Program-made: the position numbers and the translations under genes
Assembly (NCBI GenBank): GCA_013350335.1
Contig: CM023539.1
Span: 27,211,043-27,275,042, forward strand
Direction of reading: 5' to 3'
DNA: 64,000 nt
Origin: Chimonanthus salicifolius
Lineage: Eukaryota > Streptophyta > Magnoliopsida > Laurales > Calycanthaceae
Shown here: positions 20,674-32,276 of the stretch, piece after piece
How the letters are laid out: each line of letters begins with the position of its first letter
How positions within the stretch are numbered: position 1 is the first letter of the stretch
The notes under the pieces: generated by a model
What the model was told of the DNA's origin: nothing
Databases searched by the model: none
The model's input: the letters and a program-made list of their open reading frames with translations, nothing else

Positions 20674-23600
20674 AGATGTAATAAACATATTTCCCATCAA
20701 CGAGAAATATGATGGACTGCATAGGCTCCATCTCCTAAGATATCAGTGTAGGTTCCTCCTCCTCAGGTGTTAAACCTACAACTGTAAGGGACGTGAGCTC
20801 CTAGCCTAGTGAAGAGAGGTCATAAAATCTCTTAACATAATATCACATGTTAGATAATAAAATAATACAGTTAAATCGTAATATCAACAATGGTCTACCT
20901 TTACCATTAATATCACATGCCATATTACCAATTCCTGCCATTACACTTTCACACAATATCAACTGAAACATTAAACAAGCTTCAAGGGCACAACTAAGTC
21001 CCAATTGCATTAAATCCTGACACGGTCAAAATGTAGCATCTTGCAAGAGCTATGCGACACCAACGGTCAATAACAGCACAACCACTAAATGTGTGAAGGC
21101 AGTTTCCATGACCAACTTTTCCATACCAGGAAATAAATCATACTCACTTACCATATCATTTCTCATAATCTTTCATGTGTGCCCCCTTACTTAGGGTCTA
21201 CACTAGAGAATAAACCAATTTTCCATAATTTCGGTTTCAATACCCATAAATATCCTGCATAAACAATTATCACAATATACCACATATATCTTGAATTGAC
21301 ATCCATACGTCTTTGCCTCATTCAATTAACCTATCAACCTCTAGACACATAAATAGGTTCATACCCATTTATAGACTACTAAACCTCGACTCCCTGACAC
21401 CTTTTCATGCTTCTGTTCTAACAGATAGAACAAATAATCATCTTTTACATGGAAGTGGTGTCAAGTCTCATTTTCTGGCCCACTTTGTCTTTTCCATCTA
21501 CTATAATATCTATGAATCTCATTCATTGTCTTAGAGTATAGGTTTTTCAAACACATTTTGCTATATAGTTGAGTCTACGATAGTCTGACGAGTATTTGCA
21601 CTAATCTGTGAAAATAAGAGTATATGTAAATATAGGTTCACAGATAACGCACGTAAAATTTCAAATAATGCTTTTGATTATTTTTCTCAGAATAGAGGAG
21701 ATGGTTGTGAGTCCACTGGCATGTTACTACTTCATTTTAAATGAAATCCAGTCTCGTATTTTTCCAGCGCTAGAAAATATTGAGACTTTGCCCAGAGGGT
21801 ATAATACTGAAATGTAAATAAATTACTCAGTGTCTTTTTTCATGTTGTCTTCTAAATATGACCATGGAGACATATTGAGATAGGCCCAGAGGTTACAATA
21901 CTTAAAGTAAATAAGTTGATCAGGCTAATTCTCGTATTGTCTTCTCGAAAAGACCATGGAGACATATTAAGATAGGCCTAGAGGTTACAGTAGAAAAGTA
22001 AACACTCAATGCTGAAAGTAAGACACAAGTAGTTAAAGTCAGTCTCATTTTTAAATTAGAATAATGGCCTTTGAAACTGATTACTAAAAATGAATTATAT
22101 TTCTGAACTCCAAATTTTGCAAATTTAAAAATAATTTCAAAAATACTTTCATGTCCTTCGGAACATGTTTCATAACCTAGCTTTGGCACTTGATACTGTT
22201 TCTTTGGAACTTCCGAAGCTACAGCCTCAGAACATCCAAATTTTGCTTCGGAACATCCCTTCAGAACCTACTACAGTTATTTCGGAACTTCAGAAGCATA
22301 AGTTCTTGCTACAGTTCTTTTGGAACTTGGCTTCGGAACCTACTACAGTGACTTCCAAACGTCCAAGTCAAGTTTCGAGAGCTTGGAACTGCTACAATGA
22401 CTTCAGAACTTGAATTCAACATTGCTACAGTAACTTTGCAACTCTTGAGTCAAGTTCCGAGACCTATCATCTTCAGACAGTCACTTCCAGACAGTGCAGT
22501 GATTATGAATCCAAAAACAGAGGGGTTATTGGACTCGTTTTCAAAATCTATCTGGTCAGATGTGTTCTATATTAAGTCTACTTTATTTTTGAAATCAATT
22601 GAACATAAAATAACTGAGCAAAACCTCTGATTTTGATGGTGTAAACACCAAATACAATGAAAAACCATAGTTTCCACTAAATTCAAAATGTTATTTTACA
22701 CTTCATTTCAAATCATTTTCACTTCAAATCTTTTCTAAAGTTAATAAAACACTGATATGATGAATTTGTATACCTTCGCTTAGAGATTTGAGTAGAGTTT
22801 TGGCACTTTGAAATTTTCCACTGAAACCAAGTATGCAAAGAACGGTGGAAGAAGAAGAAGTTTGAAACAGATGAAGAAGCTAGCAGCAAGAGAAATTTGA
22901 GTTTTCAAAGAAGATGCGAACCCACTGCATTGAATCAGTTTATATAGGAAATAAAGAGAGGTTGCAGGTGGTGTAAAATTGATCCACGATGGGTACACGA
23001 TGCCTATGCTATGAATGCATAACTTCGTTGATTCATGTACAACTGCGTACATAGCTGCTGCATGAGTCAGTTTTAATTTTTATTTAATTACATTTAAATC
23101 CCTTAATTTTATCTCTATTAATTACATATAAAAGGGTTTTAATTAAATTAATCCTACCGATCCAAAACGTCGGGTTTTAAAAATCATGACTTAATCGAAA
23201 ATGTGGTTTAGACAATTTTTCATAAATCAATTTGTCTCTACTTAAAGAGTCTTAAAATTTTACTTTGAAAATCTAGAAATACAAAAATGATTGTTGAAGG
23301 CGCAAATTAAACACAAGGTATTTTTTGAAATTTAAAATACAAATTAAAAGATCTTATAAACTCAGAATTAAAATCATTAAGAATGTATGAATTTGGAAGT
23401 CTAATTAATTCAAATAACATATTTTATAAATAAATGAAGATTAATGTCATTAATAAAAAAGATTTATGACAAAATTATAATTTTACCCTTCCAACTTTAA
23501 CGAGTTGGATCCACGAGCTACCGTGCTCAGATTGGGCCGATCTTGGACTTATCAAAAAACCATATCCGTAATATTCATGATTAACGGATCACAAAATATT

Positions 23601-23799
23601 ATTAATACAATTATGCCTAATTTTCGGTTAGGGAATTACAAATTTAATCTTATAAAATAATATTCATGGCACGAGTTTGACGGGGTTTGACCACTGTTGA
23701 ACCTTATTTAACCCGACCTTCCACCATGATGGTTCGGTGCACGGTTCGGTTCCGATAACATTGGGCTGCACTAAGCCACTCAACAAACACATCTCTAGA
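20674..23799. other. Degraded LTR-like region, no gene seen
   Basis: The sequence is AT-rich and broken in all frames. A TATATAAAC word on the minus strand at about 22938 could be an old LTR promoter pointing towards lower coordinates. That is consistent with the minus-strand protease remnant on the right. Between about 22160 and 22500 there is a cassette of TTCGGAAC / GTTCCGAAG words mixed with CTACAGT, repeated at least eight times. A phrase with GAGACTTTGCCCAGAGGGT occurs near 21780 and a relative near 33435. The limits of the presumed LTR are not clear. Confidence 0.45.
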
Positions 23800-24236
23800 G
23801 AGTGACTGACATGTCACTCATCTACGAAAATAATCCAAGAAAAACTGATCGGAGGACAAACAATACATCCCTAAGATAACGTCGAACTTCGAAATATCTA
23901 GCACCCGCAAATCGAACTCTATCTCCAAATCCCGAATGGTTAGGACACACGACCGACAGACCTAATCCACATCCACAACACATCCTAATGGGGATCTGAT
24001 CAACAATGGGGCCTTTGCCAACTCCACCCTCAAATCAGAACTAAGGGTAAAACTCAAAGCAGTAAACAAGCGAGAAGCACCAGAATCAAACAAAACTCGA
24101 GCCCAAGAGCCATGAAATACCAACATACCCTGCATCACGGCCGACGGTGCTAACTGCTCAGTCTGCAGAATGACAAAATAAACTTTGCCGCAAGATGTCT
24201 GCCCAGGCCTGCCTTGGCGCCATGCCTCCAAGGATA
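23800..24236 (-). pseudogene. Ty3/gypsy aspartic protease remnant
   Basis: The minus strand from 24231 encodes an 89-residue frame with AVMQGMLVFHGSWARVLFDS and the intact active-site motif DSGAS (24073-24087), followed by RSPLG. In other phases it continues with LTIRDLEIEFDLRVLDISKF and DVILGM, the usual end of the gypsy retropepsin and start of the RT linker. It is cut on the right by the copia-type LTR at 24242 and on the left runs into stops near 23830. Retropepsins cut the gag-pol precursor. Unlike the Tekay-like copy, the catalytic triad here is normal. Confidence 0.75.
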
Positions 24237-24241
24237 GGTGT

Positions 24242-25762
24242 TGTTAGAGCGCCGGCTTGCCGAGTCACCTATTTGTCAATTTCGTGACTTAGGTGAAACA
24301 TTGCCTTGAAGAGAGAAGTTCAAGACTCAAGATTCAAGTGTTGTCTAAAGTTTGAAAAATCAACGTATCAACATTTGTATGGCAATCAAGGAAGGTAATT
24401 GGCCATAAAAGACCTTAAATGGAACCCACACCTTAGGATGACCTTTCCTAGGCTTAGATCTCATATTTGGTAAATTAGAAAGCCTAAGTGAGTGTTTGAC
24501 ACAAAATTAGAACAAATGGACTTAATATGAAAACCATTGAATTTGCTTTCATGGCGACACATCGTGTCGGCGACCAATCGTATATGACAGGGACGATCAT
24601 TCATGGTATAGTGATGCATCGTCTGGATCAACATGGTTCTAGTTGGAATGGTCGGTCAAACAACTCAAGTCTGTGAACGATACTATTGTCATGTCGATCT
24701 ATCATCTGTGACTAGGGGAACCATTGAATTTGCTTTCATGGCGACACATCGTGTTGGCGACCAATCGTATATGACAGGGACGATCATTCATGGTATAGTG
24801 ATGCATCGTCTGGATCAACATGGTTCTAGTTGGAATGGTCGGTCAAACAACTCAAGTCTGTGAACGATACTATTGTCATGTCGATCTATCATCTGTGACA
24901 GGGCCGATCAATCGGGTCCACGACCCATCACCTTGGGATAACAAAGTTCTGGTTTGAACAAGGCCTAAGAAAACAGGTTGGTCTCTAGACGAAACATTCA
25001 TCAGGCGACGACCCATAGTGTGGTATAGAGCATGATCAATTGGACACACGACTAATCACGAGAGACAGGGCCGACACATCGGCACCACGATCTATCAGCT
25101 GGGAAATACTTGAGGTTTGTATTGACAAGGCACTATCGACACAGGATAGCCTTATGCTGATACGATCACCAACCCACGATCCATCGCCTATAGATGTTTA
25201 CAATCAATCGTGTGGCGATCAATCGTATGTGACCATTTTTGTGTCGTTACTGTGATTTAATGCTCAACGGTCAGGTTGGTGGAAGTCACTTTTGAACATG
25301 GGCGATCGATAGCCAGTACACTATCGATCGTGGGTAATTGTGTTTCAAAGAAATCTTTTTACCTCTACAAATACCAAAATGTTTGGAGTGTTTAAGGATC
25401 TAGTAGAAAACGTTTATGACCTATAACTACTAGTGCTAAACTCTCAAACAACCAAGGCAAAAAATGTGGTTTATTCTCTCTTGGCAAACCATTTGCAAAT
25501 CATTCAAAAATCCAATCGGTTTAGATTGATATTAAGAGAGAAGGATTAAACCATCTTCTAGGATAGATATTGGTAACCCAATTTCCTAGAGATCTTACTG
25601 AATTGTGTATTCTCTTGTTCACACACATACACTTTATTATCATAACTTAATTCCGCACTCTATATTATTTAATCAAGTAAAATTTGAAAAGAACACATAT
25701 TTGGAGATTATCCTATTCACCCCTCTATGGATAATCGGGTTCTAAGCACTATGGAACTTTCA
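24242..25762 (+). repeat. 5' LTR of the SIRE-like element (about 1521 bp)
   Basis: It starts TGTTAGAGCGCCGG and ends ATGGAACTTTCA two bases before the primer-binding site. Its middle third is a palindrome-rich cassette built on GACACATCG, CGACCAATCG and ATCGATC words, including a perfect 10-bp stem CGATCGATAG / CTATCGATCG at 25303-25330. A 187-bp tandem duplication lies within it. CTACAAATACC near 25373 may be a worn TATA box. Confidence 0.8.
24534..24899 (+). repeat. 187-bp tandem duplication inside the SIRE-like LTR
   Basis: Copy 1 starts at 24534 and copy 2 at 24721 with CCATTGAATTTGCTTTCATG. The copies are nearly identical to 24899; the visible differences are GTCGG against GTTGG and a small change at the end of the unit. 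The duplication doubles a set of CGACACATCG / GATGCATCG hairpin words. Confidence 0.95.
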
Positions 25763-25764
25763 AT

Positions 25765-25777
25765 TGGTATCAGAGCC
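25765..25777 (+). promoter_or_regulatory. Primer-binding site, initiator-Met tRNA
   Basis: TGGTATCAGAGCC is an exact complement of the plant initiator-Met tRNA 3' end and lies two bases after the LTR end at 25762. It proves the direction of the element. Confidence 0.92.
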
Positions 25778-25829
25778 TCGTGCTCATTTTAAGGATTTAA
25801 TCATCCGAGTGATCCAAGTGCTAGAATCA

Positions 25830-27525
25830 TGTCCGGTGGAGAAGCCATGACATCTCTAAACTCCCACACTTCGATGGAATAAATTATGCATCTTGGAAAA
25901 CAAGAATGAAAAGTTTTTTTCCATCGATGGTTCCGTATTGGAATCCATTAGATAAGGTTGGAAATAACCCACGAAAGAGAAAGTGGATGAGGCTACTAGT
26001 TCCAAAACCGTTGAACTTAAGGAATACTCCAAACGGTCTCCAAATGAAAAAACTAAGTACAAGGCTAATGGTAGAGCCCTTAATGCTTTGAATTGTGTAC
26101 TATCACCCAATGAATACAAGAGAATCATGATGTGTGAGACCGCACAAGAAGCATGGGAAATTTTTGAAAGAACCCACGCAGGTACCTCCGTTGTGAAGAG
26201 GTCAAAGCCTCAATTGTTGGAAGCTCAATTTGAAGCCTTGAAAATGAGAGAAGAAGAAACCTTCATGGACTTCTATTCTAGAGTTAGTGACATTGTCAAC
26301 TCTATGTGGATCTCGGTGATAGAATTCCTGATGAAAAAATGTGCACAAAGATTTTGAGAAATCTTGCCAAAAGGTTTGAATCAAAGAAGGTGACAATTGA
26401 GGAATACCGAAATACTGCCCAAATGAAGATTGATGATTTGGTCGCATCATTACAAACCTTTGAGTTAAACCTTGAACCACCAAAGGAAAAACACATTGCC
26501 TTGAAATCTTTCATAAAACTCACACCAATTAAAGAAAAAGAACATGAATTGGAAGAAGATCCAAGTGAAGAAATGACCCTCTTAGCTAAAAAATACTTGA
26601 AAATTTTTAAAAGATTAAATAAAATGACAAAATTTAAAAAGGGAGAAACAAGTGAAAAATTCTCTAAAAGACATGAACCTCATAAGAAAAAGATAAGAAG
26701 AAGGCCAAGGAACAAGAATGTTTCAATTGTGGTGGCCGAGGACACTATTCAAATGTTTGTCCTTGGGAGAAACCTAAGAAGGCTATGAATGCCACTTATA
26801 AGGACACATCCGAATCGGAAAGTTAGTCAGTGGAGGAAACTCAAGTCAAAGATGAAACACATAAAGGTTTCATAGCTTCCATTATTGAAAGTCCGGAAGC
26901 ACCCATAATTGAAACGGTGGATATTGAAAGCAAAGATGATGATGATCTTCAAGCATCTTTCAATGCCTTATACCTTGAAAGTGAACAATTAGCTAAGAAA
27001 CTTGAAAATGTTAAACTTGAAAATACACAATTGTCTCGCCAATTAAAAGATTTAAAAGATGAAAATTCTTTCCTCACCTCAAAATTGAAAACCTCTAATG
27101 ATGAAATCATTAAGTTAAAAGAGAATGAAAAGGCTGTTAAAGATGAAATGGAAATACATTGCAAAGATGTAGAAAATTTATGGAAAATCAAAGAGAACCT
27201 TGAAGTAGAACTTAGGAAACTAACTCATGAACTAACGGAACTTAAAAGACACAAAGAGAAGTTCCAAGATAAGTTTACCCAAGGAGAAGAAAGATTAGAA
27301 AAATTACTAAATTCGGGTAAACATTTTGGTGATAGGTCGGGATTTAGTTCCTCTTTGGAAACCAACGGACCTAAGAACCAAATGGTCTTTGTTAAGGGTA
27401 ATGTGCCTAAAATTCCCAAAGGGAAATGCTTTCATTGTCATAAGGTTGGACATTACAAGCTTGAATGCAACCTTAGAAAGAGGAACTTGCAAGATAAAGC
27501 CCTTAAACACACTACCAAACACTAA
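25830..27525 (+). pseudogene. SIRE-like copia gag
   Basis: The gene starts near the ATG at about 25830. The normal N-terminal segment FDGINYASWKTRM lies in a shifted frame near 25872. The UBN2-type gag domain follows at 25983-26357 (KYKANGRALNALNCVLS, EAWEIFERTHAGTS). After a frameshift near 26310 the IEEYRNTAQMKIDDLVASLQ segment continues in 26306-26788. A CCHC knuckle, CFNCGGRGHYSNVC, lies at 26719-26760 in yet another phase. After a TAG at about 26823, a 231-residue frame to 27525 gives an acidic coiled coil (about residues 40-165) and a second knuckle, CFHCHKVGHYKLEC (27427-27468). Three or more frame breaks make it a pseudogene. Gag builds the element particle. Confidence 0.85.
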
Positions 27526-29367
27526 GGTTAAAATGCATCCACAAAATCCAAATGTTAAGGCTAAAATGCATTCACCAAGGCCTAATGTTAAATGACATTT
27601 ACCTCTAAGGAAGGCGAACTATAGGCAAGACTCATTGCTAAGACAACTTCATCAAGTCTTGAAGGAGTTGAGGAATCCAATGTTTGGACCCCCAAGGTAT
27701 GCCCAAAGGAATGTGTATGAGAGACCTAACTCAATCATTTGGGTACCTAGAAGATAGACCACCATTTAATCATGTTTTGTTTTGTTTTGAGATTCACTTC
27801 CATATCCTAAACCATTAAAAATTAGACTTTAGTGTCAAGTAAGTTCAAATACCTCAAGTTGCTATAATATGAAAGAGGAATTGGTGACTACAAGCTTAGA
27901 CTATGCATTTCCTGACTATTGTACTAGTCTTTCTTGGAAAACCATACATTCATTGGAAATTCAGTTTTCAAGTAGTAAATTTCATTTTCAATATGTTTAA
28001 CATGGATTAGTGTTTGCATACTTGAATGATGTACGGTTTGGTTGTTTAATATTGCATGGATTTAATCAATATGCTTAATTTAAACGTGTAAATTTAAATT
28101 TGATCAATTGCAATATGAATTTATGGTATATGTATTTCTTATCATGTTGAATGTGACTTCTGTGAGCCATATATGTTATTGAAATTTCAATAAATATCCT
28201 TTAAAACAGATTCCGATTTTGAAATAAGAAAACCAATTTCTGGTATGGCAACACATCGCCAGAATGCGATGAATCGGTAGAGCGATCATTCAGTCAAGTG
28301 ACGATGTATCAGCCGTGCGTAGAAAGGGACTTAGGAAGAAAAATGTAGATCTGCCATGGCGATTAATCGCAAGATGACTATTGATCGGCTGGACGACCAA
28401 TCGTCGAGATGATGATTTCTCAGTGTCGATTTGGGATTTTTTAAGTTAACTCTTGCGCGATTTGAAGGTCAGTTTCCCTTTCACCTACGGCTGTTTTTCC
28501 CTCGTTCCTATGGAAAAACCCCCCGATACTTCGTCCCCTAAGCCTCCAGATTCGATCGTTCGACCGATTAATCCTCGAAATACTCTTGGGAAAAGCTTCC
28601 TCCTTCGAATTTGGTCCTCTCTCTCACAAATTTGAGAGACTTTGGTTAGGGTAAGCCTCTGAAACTTCCCCATTTCATTTTTTCCATGTGCTTTGTTTGG
28701 ATGAACAAGGAAATCATGGTAAAGATGAAGATACTTGATAATTGCAAGACCCCAGTGATTGAGGAAGAACCCATTGCATCCTCTCCTCCCCCAAGAGGCC
28801 TAAGACCCGAGAAGGGAAAGAAATTTCAAGAGATACTAGGCCATCTCTTCTTGTCATTGAGGACACTCCCTCCACTCGAAGTCCTAGTGGTCCTGGAAAT
28901 AAATACAAAACCAAGGCAATGAAACCCACATCTTCTATGGAGATACCTTCTGAGCTTCACCCTAGAAGGCCTGGAGTAATCATTAGAGAATATACCTTCT
29001 ACACAACCTGAAGAGGAAGAAGAGTCTGAGGAAGAACAGGAGAATGTAGGAGAAGAAGAATAAGGAAATGAAGATGATAAAGGAGATGATGAAGGAGAAG
29101 ATCAAGATCAAGAAGGAGATCAAAATGAGGAAAATGTAGAAGAAGAAGAAGGAAGGAAATGAGGATAAGGAAGTCGAAGAAGAAAATAAGGGAGAAGAAG
29201 AAGAAATTGAAGTAGAAGAAGAAGACGAAGAGGATATAGATGCACTCGCTCTTATGCCCCTTGTGCCATATGATGCCTTCTCCAAACACAATATTGAAAG
29301 GACTGCAAGTTAAAAGGGCAGGTTGGCTGAAACTTCTAGAATGGGGTGGATCCTCACACCTAAGAGT
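27526..29367 (+). other. Unresolved 3' part: gag tail, hairpin words, acidic low-complexity region
   Basis: A conserved RPNSI(I)WVPRR-like phrase ends at about 27758, where SIRE pol would begin, but pol is absent. The next 450 bp are AT-rich. From about 28245 to 28425 hairpin words like those of the copia LTR reappear (ACACATCGCC, GCGATGAATCG, GACGATGTATCAG, GACCAATCGTCG). From 28453 a short frame with PKPPDSIVRPINPRNTLGKS follows, and from about 28996 to 29235 a purine-only GAAGAA-rich tract that encodes mostly Glu with stops. This might be the env-like extra region of SIRE elements; the sequence does not prove it. Confidence 0.4.
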
Positions 29368-32271
29368 TGTAACACCCCGGATTTTCAGGTTATCAAATAT
29401 ATATGAATTTGCCATTTAATTTGTGAATTTAAATGATATGGACCTTAGATGGGTAAGGTGTTGGGTCAATTGCCCAATTAAGACCCAACAGGTTATGGTA
29501 TAAGGTTCAATTTAAAATAAATGGATAAGATGCATTCAATTGGGTCAAGGTTGCTATTTGGTTCAAAATGCCCAATTGGGACCCAATGGGTCATGGTTGA
29601 CTTGGTTGTCCACCAAGTGAGTTCAAGCCTAACTTAATTGGGGCTGAATCAAAATGGGAAGACAATCAAGTGAGTGAGTTGACTTTAAAGTGATGAGTTA
29701 AGTGAGTTGAGTTGATTTGAAATGAGTTAAATTAAAGTGGTGAGTTGAATTAAAGAGTGAGTGAAGTGTGAAGATAAAGGGTTGTTGTTTCAAAAATCAA
29801 ACGAAGGGTTACACGTTGGAGAGGTGGGAAGTTTTGGTGTATTGCAAATTCAAACAAAGGCACACGTTGGCATGGGAGTTTCATCTCAAAGATGAAACCC
29901 CCACATGGAGAAGTAATGAGGAGAGGAAAAAAGTTTTGGGGGTTACACAATTCAAAATCCAAAGGGTACACGTAGGAGGGGGAAAGGGGGAAAAGTTTCA
30001 TCTCGTAGATGAAACCCCAAAGGAAGCATTAATGGGAGATGAATGATGTTTGGGGAGGTTACACAAGGCACCTCCATTGCAGCCGTTGGAGACATGGGGT
30101 TTCATCTCATGGATGAAACCCCCCAAATGGAATTTAATTGAGGGAGGTAAATGAGGTTGGGAGTTACAAAGGGGTGTCACCAAAGGACACCACCTTTGGC
30201 CTACCCTATTGATCAAGGAAAGACATTAGTTTTACAATTCTATCTCTCTCTCCCTCTTGGCTGTTCTTCTCTCCCTCAAAACCATCTCTTGGCCAACCAC
30301 CCATAAGGGCCAAAGAGAAAAGAATTTAGAGTGGACTTCTCAAACACCTCTCCCTTCACTCAAGGCCTGAATTTCATCTCTCTCTCTTAAGCTCTCACAC
30401 TCGGCCAAAGGATCAAGAAGAAAGAGGAAAAAGCTAAGGAAGGAAAGGATCGGAAGAACAAGCCGGAGCAAAGGAAAACTGGAGGAGTTGCGGAACCGGT
30501 AGGTATTTTTGATAGACTTTGTTTAAAGTAAGAAACCATGGGGTTCGGCCATGGAAGAAGAATTAAGGGAAACATATGGTATTTTAATGGAAAGGATGAA
30601 CCATAGGGTTCGGCCATGCTCGAGGGACCTTGGTTATTTTATGGGTTCTTGAAGAATAAAAAGGAAAGTTTATGAATGATTTAGAAGGTTTAAAAATGGA
30701 GAGGATATTAGTGAAAGGAGACAAAGAATGGAAAGAAGGGAACAAAACCAAAGGGTGAGGTTCGGCCATGTTGTATGGACGAACCCCACCAAGGAATATG
30801 TATGGACTTAGGGTTTTTAGATATTGAATTCAAGTGGATTGTTTTAATAATTTTAATGGGTTTCAAAACATGGAAATGGTAGGTACATGTTAAGGACTCT
30901 TAAAAGGAATTTAAAAAGAGGAATACTAATCATTTTAAAATGTAATCGGTGAAAGAACCATGAACCATGGGTTCGGCCATGGTGTATGGCCGAACACCAT
31001 GGAAGGGATATCAATGATTTTGAAGGGATTAAATGGTAAGGAAATCAAAGGAGAAATGGGTTTTAGACATCATAAGGTTCGGCCATAGTGTATGGCCCAA
31101 CCCCATGAACCATGTTGTGAATCAAAATGTGAATTTATGTATGTTTAGATGAATGGAATGGTAGCCATGGATAAAAGAATGGCAATGTTGTAATTAAGTG
31201 GAAATAATGGACCATGGGTTTGGCCATGGTGCATGCCGAACCCCATGGGAAATGTTTGGTGGACTTAGGATCTATATATGGTAGATTAAATGAATGAAAT
31301 GTTAACTAAGGATTAGACCAATGGCAAGGATGTAATTAAGTGGGAATAATGGACCATGGGTTCGGCCATGGTATATGGCCGAACCCCATGAGGAATGATT
31401 TGTGGACTTAGGATTTAAATGATTACCTTAGTGGTGTTTGATTAACAAATCAAAAGAGGGGCTAAAACCAAATAGGTGAGGTTCGGCCATAGTATATGGT
31501 CGAACCCCACAAAGTGTATTTTTGGACTTTGATATTATTACAAATCAATTGGGTTATTGGTTTGACTCATGGATATGTTATAAGGTAACGAGACCTCATA
31601 AACGGTGCGTGATCGTGAGCAGTTGCCGGTTTAAGAAGCAAGGACACTTTAGTGGTCTTTGGTAGGATTCTACCTCTTTGAAAACATGGTTTATGTAATA
31701 TGGTTTATTTGGTTTATTTTGATGAGTTATGTCGTAAAAAGATTATGTTCTAAATATGAGATTTAAAATGCTATGATTTGTATAATTGCATAGCATGTGG
31801 ACTTTTGCATCTCATGTATGGCATGGGAGGGAGGATATGTAACCGGAGGGGCCATACTCCGTCAGGGCGTCCGAAAGACCACTGTGGAGATACCTTGATG
31901 TGCATTTCCCATCAAGAGGTAACCGGAGGGGCCACACTCCATCGGGGCATCCGAAAGACCACTGTGGGGGTACCTTGATGATGAGAATCCCATCAAGAGG
32001 TTATATGTACTTGTGATGGGTGGAACTCATTGCATTTGACATCATGACATGGCATGGTTTTATATGGTTTTGACATATAAAGTTAACTTATTATGTGTGA
32101 ACTGTTTTCATAGACTTAGTCCATGCACACGTAGGGTTGGCTAGTTAAGGGTCGGACTTTAGAAGTTCGGACTTAACTCGTGTCGTGACGTTCCGCCTCT
32201 ATCACTTTTTATTTAAAAAAAAAATAGACTCTGATTTTCGGAAAGCCAGTGAAAAAGGGCAGGGCATTACA
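29368..32271 (+). repeat. Solo LTR (2904 bp)
   Basis: It begins TGTAACACCCCGG and ends AAGGGCAGGGCATTACA, with perfect AGAGT duplications (29363-29367 and 32272-32276). Modules in order: GACCCAATGGGTC near 29580, GAGTTGA-rich sequence, GTTTCATC/GATGAAAC hairpins at about 29877-30121, GAGAGA/CTCTCT tract, the GGTTCGGCCAT array at 30542-31506 and the 78-bp module pair at 31843-31998. The block that contains CTAACGCCCTA in relatives is missing between about 32080 and 32100, so this copy is internally shortened. Confidence 0.95.
30542..31506. repeat. GGTTCGGCCAT hairpin array, eight sites
   Basis: Sites begin at about 30542 and 30607 (half sites only), then 30759, 30970, 31076, 31217, 31359 and 31480 as full hairpins. 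Loops here are GTGT, TTGT or GTAT-like rather than ACAAC, because the array is read from the opposite strand. Several hairpins have one mismatched base in one arm only. Confidence 0.88.
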
Positions 32272-32276
32272 AGAGT

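Larger units (their letters stand above)
24242..27780 (+). mobile_element. SIRE-like Ty1/copia element, 5' part only
   Basis: A 5' LTR (24242-25762), a perfect initiator-Met primer-binding site and a long gag are present in order. No integrase, reverse transcriptase or RNase H motif was found downstream and no second copy of the LTR was seen. The gag type (UBN2 domain, CCHC knuckle, long coiled coil, second CCHC) is that of the SIRE/Maximus group. The left flank is GGTGT (24237-24241); the right end is not defined. The copy is truncated or rearranged. Confidence 0.75.

Noticed and set aside
22780..23052. A 90-residue minus-strand frame next to a TATA-like word
   Set aside because: No domain is visible and the surrounding sequence behaves like an LTR; I could not support a gene.
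28983..29415. Minus-strand Ser/Phe-rich frames
   Set aside because: They are the antisense of the GAAGAA-rich tract.
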